From IMG/VR virus record IMGVR_UViG_3300042390_000499, positions 1 to 27,783 of that record: a stretch of DNA of 27,783 nt; one strand, written 5' to 3'. Shown in pieces: positions 13,508 to 20,345 of this stretch. Positions within the stretch are counted from its first letter, which is position 1; every line of letters begins with the position of its first letter. A model generated the notes under the pieces. The model was not told the DNA's origin and ran no database searches. It saw only the letters and a list, made by a program, of their open reading frames with translations. The translations under genes and the position numbers were made by a program. Origin of the DNA: a virus.

Positions 13508-15469
13508 ATGTCAAAATCATATATAATTGGGATAGATCTCGGTACCACAAATAGCTGCGTAGCAATCTTAGAAAACGGAATTGCTAAAGTAATTGAAAAC
13601 GCAGAAGGTACACGCACAACCCCCTCAATCATCGCATACACTAACGACGAAATCCTAGTTGGTGCAGCAGCAAAACGTCAATCAGTAACAAATCCAAAAA
13701 ACACATTATATGCTGTTAAGCGTCTTATTGGTCGTAAATTTGATGAGTCAGCTGTACAGAAAGATATTGACTTAATGCCATATAGCATTATTAAAGCTGA
13801 CAACGGTGATGCATGGGTAGAAGCAAATGGTGAGAAACTAGCTCCTCCACAAGTGTCTGCAGAAATTTTACGTAAGATGAAAAAAACTGCAGAGGACTAT
13901 TTAGGTAAAGAAGTAACTCAAGCAGTTATTACAGTACCTGCATACTTTAACGATTCACAACGTCAAGCAACTAAAGATGCAGGACGTATTGCTGGATTAG
14001 AAGTATTGCGTATTATTAATGAACCAACTGCTGCAGCATTAAGTTACGGTGTTGATAAAACTGATAAAAAAGACCGCAAAGTTGCTGTCTTTGATTTGGG
14101 TGGTGGTACTTTTGATATTAGTATTATTGAGATCGCCAATGTTGAAGGCGATAAACAAATTGAAGTATTATCTACAAACGGTGATACGTTCTTAGGTGGT
14201 GAAGATTTTGATCAACGTTTAATGGATCATTTGATTGATGAATTTAAGAAAGAGTCTGGCGTAGATCTTAAAACTGATACAATGGCGTTGCAACGTTTAA
14301 AAGAAGCTGCTGAAAAAGCTAAAATTGAATTGTCAAGTACTGCACAAACAAATGTTAACTTACCATATGTTACTGCAGATGCTACAGGTCCAAAACACTT
14401 AAATGTAACAGTAACTCGCGCTAAGTTTGAATCATTAGTTGACGACTTAGTACAACGTTCAATTGAACCATGTAAAATTGCAATTGCAGATGCTAAAGTA
14501 CAATTGTCAGATATTGACGAAATTATTTTAGTAGGTGGTCAAACACGTATGCCTAAAGTACAAGAAGCAGTTGAAGCATTCTTTGGAAAAGCACCGCGTA
14601 AAGACGTTAACCCAGATGAATCTGTTGCTGCAGGGGCTGCTATTCAAGGTGCAGTGTTAGCAGGTGACAAAACTGACGTATTGTTACTTGACGTTACTCC
14701 ATTAAGTTTAGGTATTGAAACAATGGGCGGAGTTTTTACTAAGTTAATTACTAAAAATACAACTATTCCAACTAAAGCAAGCCAAACATTTTCAACAGCA
14801 GAAGATAATCAACCTGCAGTTACTATTAAAGTAGGACAAGGTGAACGCGACTTGTATCGTTACAATAAACAACTTGGCGAGTTTAACTTAGAAGGTATTG
14901 ACTCAGCGCCGCGAGGTCAACCACAGATTGAAGTAACATTTGATATCGATGCCAATGGTATTATGCATGTAAGTGCTAAAGATAAAAATACAGGCAAAGA
15001 GAACAAAATTACTATTAAATCTGATTCGGGATTAACTGACGATGAGATTCAACGTATGGTGCGTGAAGCTGAAGAAAACGCAGAATCAGATGCTAAGGCT
15101 AAAGAGTTAATTGAAGCGCGTAACAGTGCAGAAGCACAATCACATTCTTTGAAGAAAGACTACGATGAAGTTAAAGACGAGTTAACTGAAGAAGAACGTA
15201 CTGCGTTTGATGATGCATTAATTGCACTCGAAACTGCACGCGACGGTGAAGAAGTTGAAGCAATTACTGAAGCAACATCTAAATTGTTTGAAGCAGCAAG
15301 TCCTGTTTTTACTAAAAAACAAGAAGTCGAACAAGCCAAAGCTGCTGCAGATGCAAAAGGCGAAGCAGACGTTACTGCAGAATTTACTGAAGTAACTCCT
15401 GAAGAAACTGTTGAAGAAACTGTTGAAGAAACTGTTGAAGAAACTACAGTAGCAGAACCAAAAGCATAA
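13508..15469 (+). CDS. dnaK: Hsp70 chaperone DnaK, full length
   Basis: A 653-residue Hsp70 with an intact nucleotide-binding domain: [13 protein letters not shown] at the N-terminus, [46 protein letters not shown] and the connect-type segment [17 protein letters not shown]. The interdomain linker [16 protein letters not shown] and the substrate domain ([33 protein letters not shown]) are also present. The helical lid follows, then an unusual tail: instead of the usual EEV(D/E)-type end it has a VEET-repeat tract. It uses ATP to fold or hold client proteins and needs DnaJ/GrpE, neither in this window, so host partners are presumed. A bacterial-length DnaK is rare in phages. hsp20 and clpS follow. 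Confidence 0.97.
   Translation: MSKSYIIGIDLGTTNSCVAILENGIAKVIENAEGTRTTPSIIAYTNDEILVGAAAKRQSVTNPKNTLYAVKRLIGRKFDESAVQKDIDLMPYSIIKADNGDAWVEANGEKLAPPQVSAEILRKMKKTAEDYLGKEVTQAVITVPAYFNDSQRQATKDAGRIAGLEVLRIINEPTAAALSYGVDKTDKKDRKVAVFDLGGGTFDISIIEIANVEGDKQIEVLSTNGDTFLGGEDFDQRLMDHLIDEFKKESGVDLKTDTMALQRLKEAAEKAKIELSSTAQTNVNLPYVTADATGPKHLNVTVTRAKFESLVDDLVQRSIEPCKIAIADAKVQLSDIDEIILVGGQTRMPKVQEAVEAFFGKAPRKDVNPDESVAAGAAIQGAVLAGDKTDVLLLDVTPLSLGIETMGGVFTKLITKNTTIPTKASQTFSTAEDNQPAVTIKVGQGERDLYRYNKQLGEFNLEGIDSAPRGQPQIEVTFDIDANGIMHVSAKDKNTGKENKITIKSDSGLTDDEIQRMVREAEENAESDAKAKELIEARNSAEAQSHSLKKDYDEVKDELTEEERTAFDDALIALETARDGEEVEAITEATSKLFEAASPVFTKKQEVEQAKAAADAKGEADVTAEFTEVTPEETVEETVEETVEETTVAEPKA
15401..15445 (+). 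repeat. 12-bp tandem repeat in the dnaK 3' end
   Basis: GAAGAAACTGTT is repeated three times exactly, followed by a partial fourth copy (GAAGAAACT). It encodes the repeated EETV acidic tail of DnaK. Such in-frame repeats can change copy number by slippage, so tail length may vary among relatives. Confidence 0.9.
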
Positions 15470-15480
15470 CACTAAATTTA

Positions 15481-15519
15481 AACATAGCTGTTGACATTTG
15501 TTAACAGCTATGTTATTAT
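15481..15519 (+). promoter_or_regulatory. Hairpin overlapping a sigma70-type promoter before hsp20
   Basis: AACATAGCTGTT/AACAGCTATGTT (15481-15492/15503-15514) form a perfect 12-bp stem just after dnaK. It has no good U tract, so it is a weak terminator or an mRNA end-protecting stem. Overlapping it are TTGACA (15491-15496) and TATTAT (15514-15519) with 17-base spacing, a near-consensus promoter giving hsp20-clpS-ho-pcyX its own transcription. Confidence 0.75.
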
Positions 15520-15554
15520 ATACGCAAATAAACGCCGTAAGGGTTTAAATAGTC

Positions 15555-15572
15555 CTCGCTTACAATAAGGAG
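15555..15572 (+). repeat. Leader motif shared by hsp20 and dnaK
   Basis: CTCGCTTACAATAAGGAG here matches CTCGCTTACAATAAAGGAG at 13482-13500 except for one A. Upstream, GGGTTTAA also occurs in both leaders (15541-15548 and 13446-13453). The block includes the ribosome binding site and may give the two chaperone genes common translational control. Confidence 0.7.
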
Positions 15573-15579
15573 ATTTTTT

Positions 15580-16029
15580 ATGTCACAACCAAAACTAACA
15601 ATAAGCACTGCAGAGTTAGCAGTATTAAATAAAGCATTAATAGGGTTTGATACTCTATTTTCAAACGTATTAGCAGCAACTGCGGCTAATAATTATCCAC
15701 CACATAACATTGTAAAATACAACGATACTTACTACGAAATAGAAGTAGCAGTCGCTGGATTTACTAAACACGATATTAACGTTGAAGTTAATCAAGATTT
15801 ACTTGTTGTAACAGGTAAAAAACGTGCTAATACAAAATATAATCCTGATCTACACGAAAGAAAAGAATTCTTACATCGTGGATTAGCATTACGAGATTTT
15901 GAACAAACCTTTACACTTGCAGAGTATATGGAAGTTAAAGATGCTAAAGTAGAAGATGGGATGCTTACTATTGGTATCGAACGATTAATGCCAGCTGCGC
16001 TGCAACCCCGTCAAATTCAAATTAAATAA
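15580..16029 (+). CDS. hsp20: Small heat-shock protein Hsp20 (IbpA-like)
   Basis: A 149-residue alpha-crystallin-domain chaperone. The N-terminal arm (LNKALIGFDTLFSNVL) is followed by the domain from about residue 40: YPPHNIVKYNDTYYEIEVAV, then AGFTKHDINVEV, LLVVTGKK and FLHRGLALRDFEQTFTLAEY. It closes with an IxI-type anchor at the C-terminus (QIQIK). It binds unfolding proteins without ATP and hands them to DnaK-type systems, which fits its place after dnaK. Hsp20 genes are common in marine T4-like phages. AAGGAG precedes the ATG by seven bases. Confidence 0.95.
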   Translation: MSQPKLTISTAELAVLNKALIGFDTLFSNVLAATAANNYPPHNIVKYNDTYYEIEVAVAGFTKHDINVEVNQDLLVVTGKKRANTKYNPDLHERKEFLHRGLALRDFEQTFTLAEYMEVKDAKVEDGMLTIGIERLMPAALQPRQIQIK

Positions 16030-16037
16030 GGACTATC

Positions 16038-16346
16038 ATGTCAGACAACACAGATATTGCAGTAGATGAGAAAGTGCGCGTTCGCGTGCCTGAACCAAAA
16101 CGTTGGAAAGTTATTCTAATTAACGATGACGTAACCCCTGTTGATTTTGTAGTAACATTACTAATGGATGTTTTTAAACACGATCCAAATTCTGCAGGTA
16201 ACATTACTATGCAAATTCACGAAACTGGTTCTGCTATTGCAGGAGTGTACAATTTTGAAATTGCAGAAATTAAAGCAGTAGAATCAACATCACTTGCAAG
16301 AGCTGCAGGTTACCCACTACAAATTAAAATGGAGGAAGACGTATGA
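16038..16346 (+). CDS. clpS: ClpS, N-end-rule adaptor of ClpAP protease
   Basis: A 102-residue ClpS. The core is KRWKVILINDDVTPVDFVV, where the Asn-Asp-Asp pocket binds N-degron amino groups. Then comes LLMDVFKHDPNSA, followed by MQIHETGSAIAGVYNFEIAE, whose His completes the pocket, and the ending ARAAGYPLQIKMEED. It docks on host ClpA and selects proteins with Phe, Leu, Tyr or Trp N-termini for degradation. No clpA or clpP is seen here, so it would retune the host protease. It is coupled by ATGA to the heme oxygenase. Confidence 0.95.
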   Translation: MSDNTDIAVDEKVRVRVPEPKRWKVILINDDVTPVDFVVTLLMDVFKHDPNSAGNITMQIHETGSAIAGVYNFEIAEIKAVESTSLARAAGYPLQIKMEEDV

Positions 16347-16870
16347 GTTTGAAAGAATTAACCGCTGAAGCACATAGACTAGCTGAAACACAACCGTTTG
16401 TTAAAAAAATCTTTTCTGGTAACCTTACTAATGAAGAATATGCAATCTACTTGTATAATCAGTATACTGCATATGAAATTTTAGAAAGTCATGCACTAGT
16501 AATAGGGTTATTAAATGACTTACCAGGTATACAACGTGCTGCAAAATTGCTTGAAGATTTTAAAGAATTATGGCCAGATGATCAAGAAGTGCCACCACTT
16601 GCAACTGCTACAGTTTTATATAAAGAACATATTAACAATATTTCTAACAATCCAGATAAACTACTAGCACACATGTATGTTAGACACATGGGAGATCTAT
16701 ACGGTGGTCAAATGATTGCAAAAAGAATTCCAGGATCCGGATCCTGTTATAAATTTGATAATGCCGATGCGCTTAAAACTGCCATTCGTGCTAAATTGGA
16801 CGATTCGTTAGCAGAAGAAGCATTAATTTGTTTTGGGTTTGCTACTCAGTTATTTGAAGAGTTAGCATGA
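16343..16870 (+). CDS. ho1: Heme oxygenase, biliverdin-forming
   Basis: A 175-residue heme oxygenase that opens heme to biliverdin, Fe and CO. The proximal heme ligand is H11 in LTAEAHRLAETQPFVKK. The distal helix reads HMGDLYGGQMIAKR (117-123 GDLYGGQ; usual GDLSGGQ). The C-terminus is shorter than in plant or cyanobacterial HO1 but typical of phage enzymes. ATGA overlaps link it to clpS before and the bilin reductase after, so its biliverdin is probably handed to that enzyme. A 16-base palindrome (16731-16746) inside the gene is likely incidental. Confidence 0.94.
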   Translation: MSLKELTAEAHRLAETQPFVKKIFSGNLTNEEYAIYLYNQYTAYEILESHALVIGLLNDLPGIQRAAKLLEDFKELWPDDQEVPPLATATVLYKEHINNISNNPDKLLAHMYVRHMGDLYGGQMIAKRIPGSGSCYKFDNADALKTAIRAKLDDSLAEEALICFGFATQLFEELA

Positions 16871-17544
16871 CAGTACTTTGGAATCAATTAATTGATCTTC
16901 AACTCATGCTTGAAGATCAATTTAACGAAACTGGAACAATTGTTGTTGAATCAAGTCACGATCAATTTTCTCATAAAGGTTGGATACATAGAGTATGGGA
17001 AAGCAAGTTATATCGCAGAGCGCATATAGATATTATTGACGAGCGTGATACTCGTGGATTATGGATGTTACACTGCTGTATATTTCCACATACTAATAAT
17101 CCTGCACCAATATTTGGATTTGATATAGTAGCAGGTCGTAATAAAATTACAGGTTGTTTCCATGATTATAGCCCTGCAGGCGATATTAATCATCCAATGA
17201 TTAAATGGTTTGCGACCAACGTTGATGAGTTACAATGGAATAAATTACGAACATTACCTGATTGGGCTGTTCGTATTTTTTCCCCGTCTATGATAGCTGC
17301 AAGCAACGTTCAATCTAGCGAAGAAATAGCACAAATTATTAATACAGTAACATGCACTAGTAAACACTACTTATCATGCGTTGCAAACACAAATAACACT
17401 GTTAAAAGCACTGTAGAAGAACAAAACTACTACGCACAAAATCAAAAGTTAAATCCTCACACTCCTAAAGTTATGGCTGCATTAGGATTAAACGAAGAAG
17501 AAGTTAACATCTTTATTCATCAATGCTTATTTCCTGAAATTTAA
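16867..17544 (+). CDS. pcyX: Ferredoxin-dependent bilin reductase, PcyX-type
   Basis: A 225-residue ferredoxin-dependent bilin reductase that would reduce biliverdin from the preceding heme oxygenase. The core PIFGFDIVAGRNKITGCFHD, then YSP, is the family signature. H69 (WMLHCC) and D86 (FGFD) have the same 17-residue separation as the catalytic His88/Asp105 pair of PcyA. C-terminal W..RIFSPSMIAAS also fits. The length and the heme-oxygenase partner match PcyX enzymes that I recall from uncultured marine phages, which make phycoerythrobilin in four-electron reactions; PebS or PcyA types are less likely but not excluded. There are no phycobiliprotein genes nearby, so the product's use is unknown. 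Confidence 0.88.
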   Translation: MTVLWNQLIDLQLMLEDQFNETGTIVVESSHDQFSHKGWIHRVWESKLYRRAHIDIIDERDTRGLWMLHCCIFPHTNNPAPIFGFDIVAGRNKITGCFHDYSPAGDINHPMIKWFATNVDELQWNKLRTLPDWAVRIFSPSMIAASNVQSSEEIAQIINTVTCTSKHYLSCVANTNNTVKSTVEEQNYYAQNQKLNPHTPKVMAALGLNEEEVNIFIHQCLFPEI

Positions 17545-17551
17545 ATGTAAA

Positions 17552-17581
17552 ATAGTGTATTTATCTAGATAAATACACTAT
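17552..17581. promoter_or_regulatory. 30-bp perfect palindrome with late octamers on both strands, spanning a start codon
   Basis: Half-site ATAGTGTATTTATCT (17552-17566) is followed directly by its exact reverse complement (17567-17581). Each arm contains ATAAATA reading outward, and the right arm ends in the AT of the next gene's ATG (17580). The spacing from ATAAATA to ATG (four bases) is the same as at 1539-1550. The half-site also occurs at 3401-3412. It may be a divergent late promoter, an operator or a start-hiding hairpin. Confidence 0.7.
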
Positions 17582-18461
17582 GAAACATTCAGTTATAATT
17601 CTCACAAAACAAACTACTATTGACTATGAAACTTCTAAACTGTTGGCTAATTTTATAGCTAACGGCATTGAAGTGTCAGTCCGTCAATTTAACAACTTTG
17701 ATATCGTTATAAATCAACCAATTAGATACGATGGGGAAGATTTCCCCATGCCGGATTTAGTATTAGTACGATTGGGTGCTGGTATTACGTCTGTCGAATT
17801 AGCTGTAATTAGATATTTTGAATTACACAGTATTCCATGCGTTAATTCTAGCAATAGCATTAATATCGTACAAAACAAATTCCACACTAGTCAAATACTG
17901 TCACATGCTAACATAGCTGTTCCTACTACAATGCTAGTACACTTTCCAATTACTAATAACTTAATCGCAACACAGATAGGATTCCCTTGCGTAATTAAAG
18001 TGTTAGTTGGTAGTTTTGGTGAAGGTGTGTACTTATGCCATTCTGAAGACGAATATAAAAAACTAATTGAATTTCTTAAAAACTTAGATAATGATAAAAA
18101 ATTATTAGTGCAAGAATACATTAATGATCGTCCTGGTGAAGATTTACGAGTATTTGTAGTTGGTGATAAAGTGTTAGGTGCAATGAAGCGCACTGCACCG
18201 CCTGACGATTTTCGAGCAAATATTACAATAGGTGGCACTGGCGAGTTATTCCCTGTATCTAAAGAAATAGAAGACATATCACTAGCTACTGCAAAAGCAT
18301 TAGGATTAGAAATTGCCGGTATTGATCTGTTATTTGATAAAAGAGGTTTTAGAGTTTGCGAAGCAAATTCAAATCCAGGATTTAGCGGGTTTGACCATTA
18401 TTGCAATACTGACATAGCGAGCGACATAGTTAATTACATTGTTAAAAGATTATCAGAGTAA
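17580..18461 (+). CDS. RimK-like ATP-grasp ligase
   Basis: A 293-residue ATP-grasp protein of the RimK/glutamate-ligase type. Such enzymes join a carboxylate to an amine, often adding Glu to a protein or cofactor tail. CVIKVLVGSFGEGVYLC (about 140-156) contains the ATP-binding Lys and flexible Gly loop. KLLVQEYI, EDLRVFVVGDKVLGAMKR, IAGIDLLFDKRG and FRVCEANSNPGFSGF supply the nucleotide and Mg2+ residues (D, E, N). E. coli RimK glutamylates ribosomal protein S6; with bS21 also encoded here, ribosome modification is conceivable but unproven. The start has no ribosome binding site and lies inside the palindrome; the next Met is about 56 codons later. Confidence 0.85.
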   Translation: MKHSVIILTKQTTIDYETSKLLANFIANGIEVSVRQFNNFDIVINQPIRYDGEDFPMPDLVLVRLGAGITSVELAVIRYFELHSIPCVNSSNSINIVQNKFHTSQILSHANIAVPTTMLVHFPITNNLIATQIGFPCVIKVLVGSFGEGVYLCHSEDEYKKLIEFLKNLDNDKKLLVQEYINDRPGEDLRVFVVGDKVLGAMKRTAPPDDFRANITIGGTGELFPVSKEIEDISLATAKALGLEIAGIDLLFDKRGFRVCEANSNPGFSGFDHYCNTDIASDIVNYIVKRLSE

Positions 18462-18490
18462 TTGACAGGATGACATAAAACCTATACAAT
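18462..18490 (+). promoter_or_regulatory. Sigma70-type promoter before the endonuclease pair
   Basis: TTGACA (18462-18467), 17-base spacer, TACAAT (18485-18490). TATAAATG (18503-18510) further down differs from the late octamer by one base. Neither following ORF has a clear ribosome binding site. Confidence 0.65.
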
Positions 18491-18548
18491 ATACACATAC
18501 TTTATAAATGTATAGAATAATCTTAAACGTAACTTACTACAACATACT

Positions 18549-19058
18549 ATGCCATTAAACATTAACAATTATAAAATTGACGGTTTTCAAAAAGTTTGCG
18601 ATATAACACTAAAATTAGATAATCATAATCATTGGTATTATGAAAATATAAATTATCAAGTTATGTATGATACTCATCGATCATGGGTATACTTTATTGT
18701 AGAAGATAATGAAATTATAAAAGTTGGGGAAACTGGTAATCCATTAGGTATTCAAAAAGTTGAATTTTGGTGGGACCAACAACCGTTGTCCGGTAGCAAA
18801 TGTCGAATAGGACGATACATTAACGGAGATGGTACTGATGAATCTATTAGAGAGCAGTTGTTTGAATCGATGCATAAAAAACTTAACAGCTACTCGTTTT
18901 GGGCTAAAAAATGTAACTACCTATCATCACCCTTTACAATTTGGGGTAACCCTTACACTACTAATGCAACTATACACAAAGATTTAGAAAAACAGTATTT
19001 AGATTTTATTAAAACACATACAGGCACATTACCTAGATTAAACAAAAGTCGATCTTAA
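18549..19058 (+). CDS. GIY-YIG-like nuclease domain protein
   Basis: A 169-residue, Asn/Lys/Tyr-rich protein. SWVYFIVEDNEIIKVGETGN (about 45-64) resembles the GIY...YIG pair of strands in GIY-YIG nucleases ('VYFI......VKVGeT'). It is followed by CRIGRYINGDG with a candidate catalytic Arg, and ESIREQLFES with a candidate metal-binding Glu. It has no ribosome binding site and is more AT-rich than its neighbours, as is the next gene, consistent with a mobile homing-endonuclease insert. The family call is moderate because the motif is divergent. Confidence 0.6.
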   Translation: MPLNINNYKIDGFQKVCDITLKLDNHNHWYYENINYQVMYDTHRSWVYFIVEDNEIIKVGETGNPLGIQKVEFWWDQQPLSGSKCRIGRYINGDGTDESIREQLFESMHKKLNSYSFWAKKCNYLSSPFTIWGNPYTTNATIHKDLEKQYLDFIKTHTGTLPRLNKSRS

Positions 19059-19094
19059 ATTATAACATTAACCTTAAATCACACAAAACATAAT

Positions 19095-19871
19095 ATGACA
19101 AAATTAAACATCAGAGTAAATAAATTAGCTAAATTAAACATCGGTCCACGTCCAATTTGCCCAGTATGCAATGTTAAAGAGCGCACTATTGGTAAAAAGA
19201 AAAAAGACGGAACTTATAGTTTTCAATCAATGTGTACACCTTGCAAACATAAACATCTTGAACAGAAGAATGGTGTGAAATATGCAGTGCGGTGTGCTCA
19301 AAATGCAGGTTGTAATTCAATAAAAGAAAACAATGATCGTATTGCAAAAGAAAACGGGTTTTCATCACATAAATCATACACAACTCAGTTAAATCTACAA
19401 AATGCAAAAGAAAATGGGTTTTCATCATATAAAGCATACGCAGATCATTTAAATCTACAAAATGCAAAAGAAAATGGTTTTAAAACATATAGAGCATATA
19501 GAGATCATTTAAACTTACAACTTGCATTAGATAACGGGTATAGTAATTATAAAGGTTATAATGATGCATTAAAACATCAACTTGCATTAGATAACGGATA
19601 TAGTAATTATGTTGATTACGCAAATTCAAAACATCCATATAGAAAATATAGAAAAACTTATTGTGAAAATATAGATAACCGGTTAGGTTATGTATGTACA
19701 TCTACTATCACTATGATTGCACAACTTGATGTAGACCATATAGACGGTAATGCTAGAAATAATAAAAAAGAAAATTTACAAACACTATGTAAATGTTGTC
19801 ATACACATAAAACAATTACTGAAAAAGACTATTTAACACCAGGTAGAAAAACATTAGGTATTAAATATTAA
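19095..19871 (+). CDS. HNH homing endonuclease with five 20-residue repeats
   Basis: A 258-residue protein in three parts. Residues 22-50 carry CPVC...CTPC, a zinc-ribbon-like pair. Residues 84-183 are five contiguous 20-residue repeats with core (A)(K/L)(E/D)NG(F/Y)xxYxxY, such as AKENGFSSYKAYADHLNLQN. They look like small helical DNA-reading units. The C-terminal HNH nuclease (about 209-240) has DVDHIDGNARNN, then NLQTLCKCCH with a CxxC zinc site. It is a likely free-standing homing endonuclease. No ribosome binding site is seen. The stop overlaps the convergent minus-strand gene by four bases. Confidence 0.82.
   Translation: MTKLNIRVNKLAKLNIGPRPICPVCNVKERTIGKKKKDGTYSFQSMCTPCKHKHLEQKNGVKYAVRCAQNAGCNSIKENNDRIAKENGFSSHKSYTTQLNLQNAKENGFSSYKAYADHLNLQNAKENGFKTYRAYRDHLNLQLALDNGYSNYKGYNDALKHQLALDNGYSNYVDYANSKHPYRKYRKTYCENIDNRLGYVCTSTITMIAQLDVDHIDGNARNNKKENLQTLCKCCHTHKTITEKDYLTPGRKTLGIKY
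19344..19643 (+). repeat. Five 60-bp tandem repeats within the HNH gene
   Basis: Units start at 19344, 19404, 19464, 19524 and 19584. The first three units share ATTTAAATCTACAAAAT-like ends; the last two share GCATTAGATAACGG(A/G)TATAG. This suggests two rounds of internal duplication. Confidence 0.85.
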
Positions 19872-20217
19872 TCAATAGTTATTTTATCATCAGGTATAAC
19901 AATTGCAGGGATAGCTCTTATTCCTGCAAGTCTTGCAGCAAAGTATCTGTGATGCCCATCTAATACCATATACTTATCTTCATGTTTTTTTACCATGATA
20001 GGTGGTATCTTTTCTCCCATATGATATGCTTTTGCAATTTTCATCATATTTTGCTTACTTGTAGGATCTTTCATTTTGTTAGGATGTTCAAATGTTATTA
20101 ATTGTGACATCGGAATTTCTTTAACTTTATGTCGTTCTTTTGCATTCCAACTATTAATACTAGTACCATAGTTGTCCGGATCAGTTGACATGTGGGCAGT
20201 TACTTCAAATATTCGCA
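19868..20217 (-). CDS. ParB/sulfiredoxin-fold protein with MRIxE N-terminus
   Basis: A 116-residue protein. The start at 20217 (MRIFEVTAHM) is preferred because GGAGAT lies eight bases upstream; a longer frame lacks such a site. The C-terminal part is the ParB N-terminal-like domain: KIPPIMVKKHEDKYMVLDGH followed by HRYFAARLAGIRAIPAIVI, with the conserved D-G-H-H-R. Members bind or hydrolyse nucleotides (CTPase, ATPase or nuclease relatives). The domain is alone, without the helix-turn-helix of partition ParB. The N-terminus resembles the two other MRI-type proteins here, so virion packaging is possible. It is expressed through an unusual structured leader. Confidence 0.8.
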
Positions 20218-20331
20218 TAGCAATCTCCAAAAAAAAGCCCTGTTCACAGTTGTAAGAGGTAGCGAATCTCAAACTGTCAGGTAGGGCAACCTTGACGCCT
20301 TAGGCACATAAATGTGACGGTCCTAAGTTGT
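20218..20331 (-). ncRNA. Structured leader with terminator-like hairpin ending at the ribosome binding site
   Basis: Read on the minus strand, CTTAGG...CCTAAG (20326-20321 with 20304-20299) encloses CACAT-TT-ATGTG. Next, GCCCT (20287-20283) pairs with AGGGC (20242-20238), enclosing CAGTT/AACTG and GAG/CTC, followed at once by eight T and then GGAGAT and the ATG. This is the form of an intrinsic terminator placed to decide whether the ParB-like gene is read. Alternative pairings (GGT-TGCCCT-ACC) could compete with it. No known riboswitch consensus was recognised. Confidence 0.6.
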
Positions 20332-20337
20332 TAAAGT

Positions 20338-20345
20338 TATTTATC
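20338..20345 (-). promoter_or_regulatory. T4-like late promoter for the ParB-like gene
   Basis: On the minus strand GATAAATA lies over the last codons of the 263-residue gene. Expected transcription start is near 20331, just before the first leader helix. The same octamer, with G, is found at 4947 and 21156. Confidence 0.6.

Noticed and set aside
15218-15472. Minus-strand Phe/Ser/Cys-rich frame over the dnaK end
   Set aside because: Created by the repetitive GAA/ACT codons of the DnaK tail on the other strand; no start signals.
16731-16746. 16-base perfect palindrome CAGGATCCGGATCCTG
   Set aside because: It lies within conserved coding sequence of the heme oxygenase (PGSGS codons) with no regulatory context; most simply incidental.
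19344-19643. CRISPR-like or satellite repeat array
   Set aside because: The 60-bp units are in frame, head to tail without spacers, and encode protein repeats of the HNH gene.
18549-19871. Transposon or insertion sequence
   Set aside because: No transposase motifs, terminal inverted repeats or target duplications were visible; the two genes fit free-standing homing endonucleases better.
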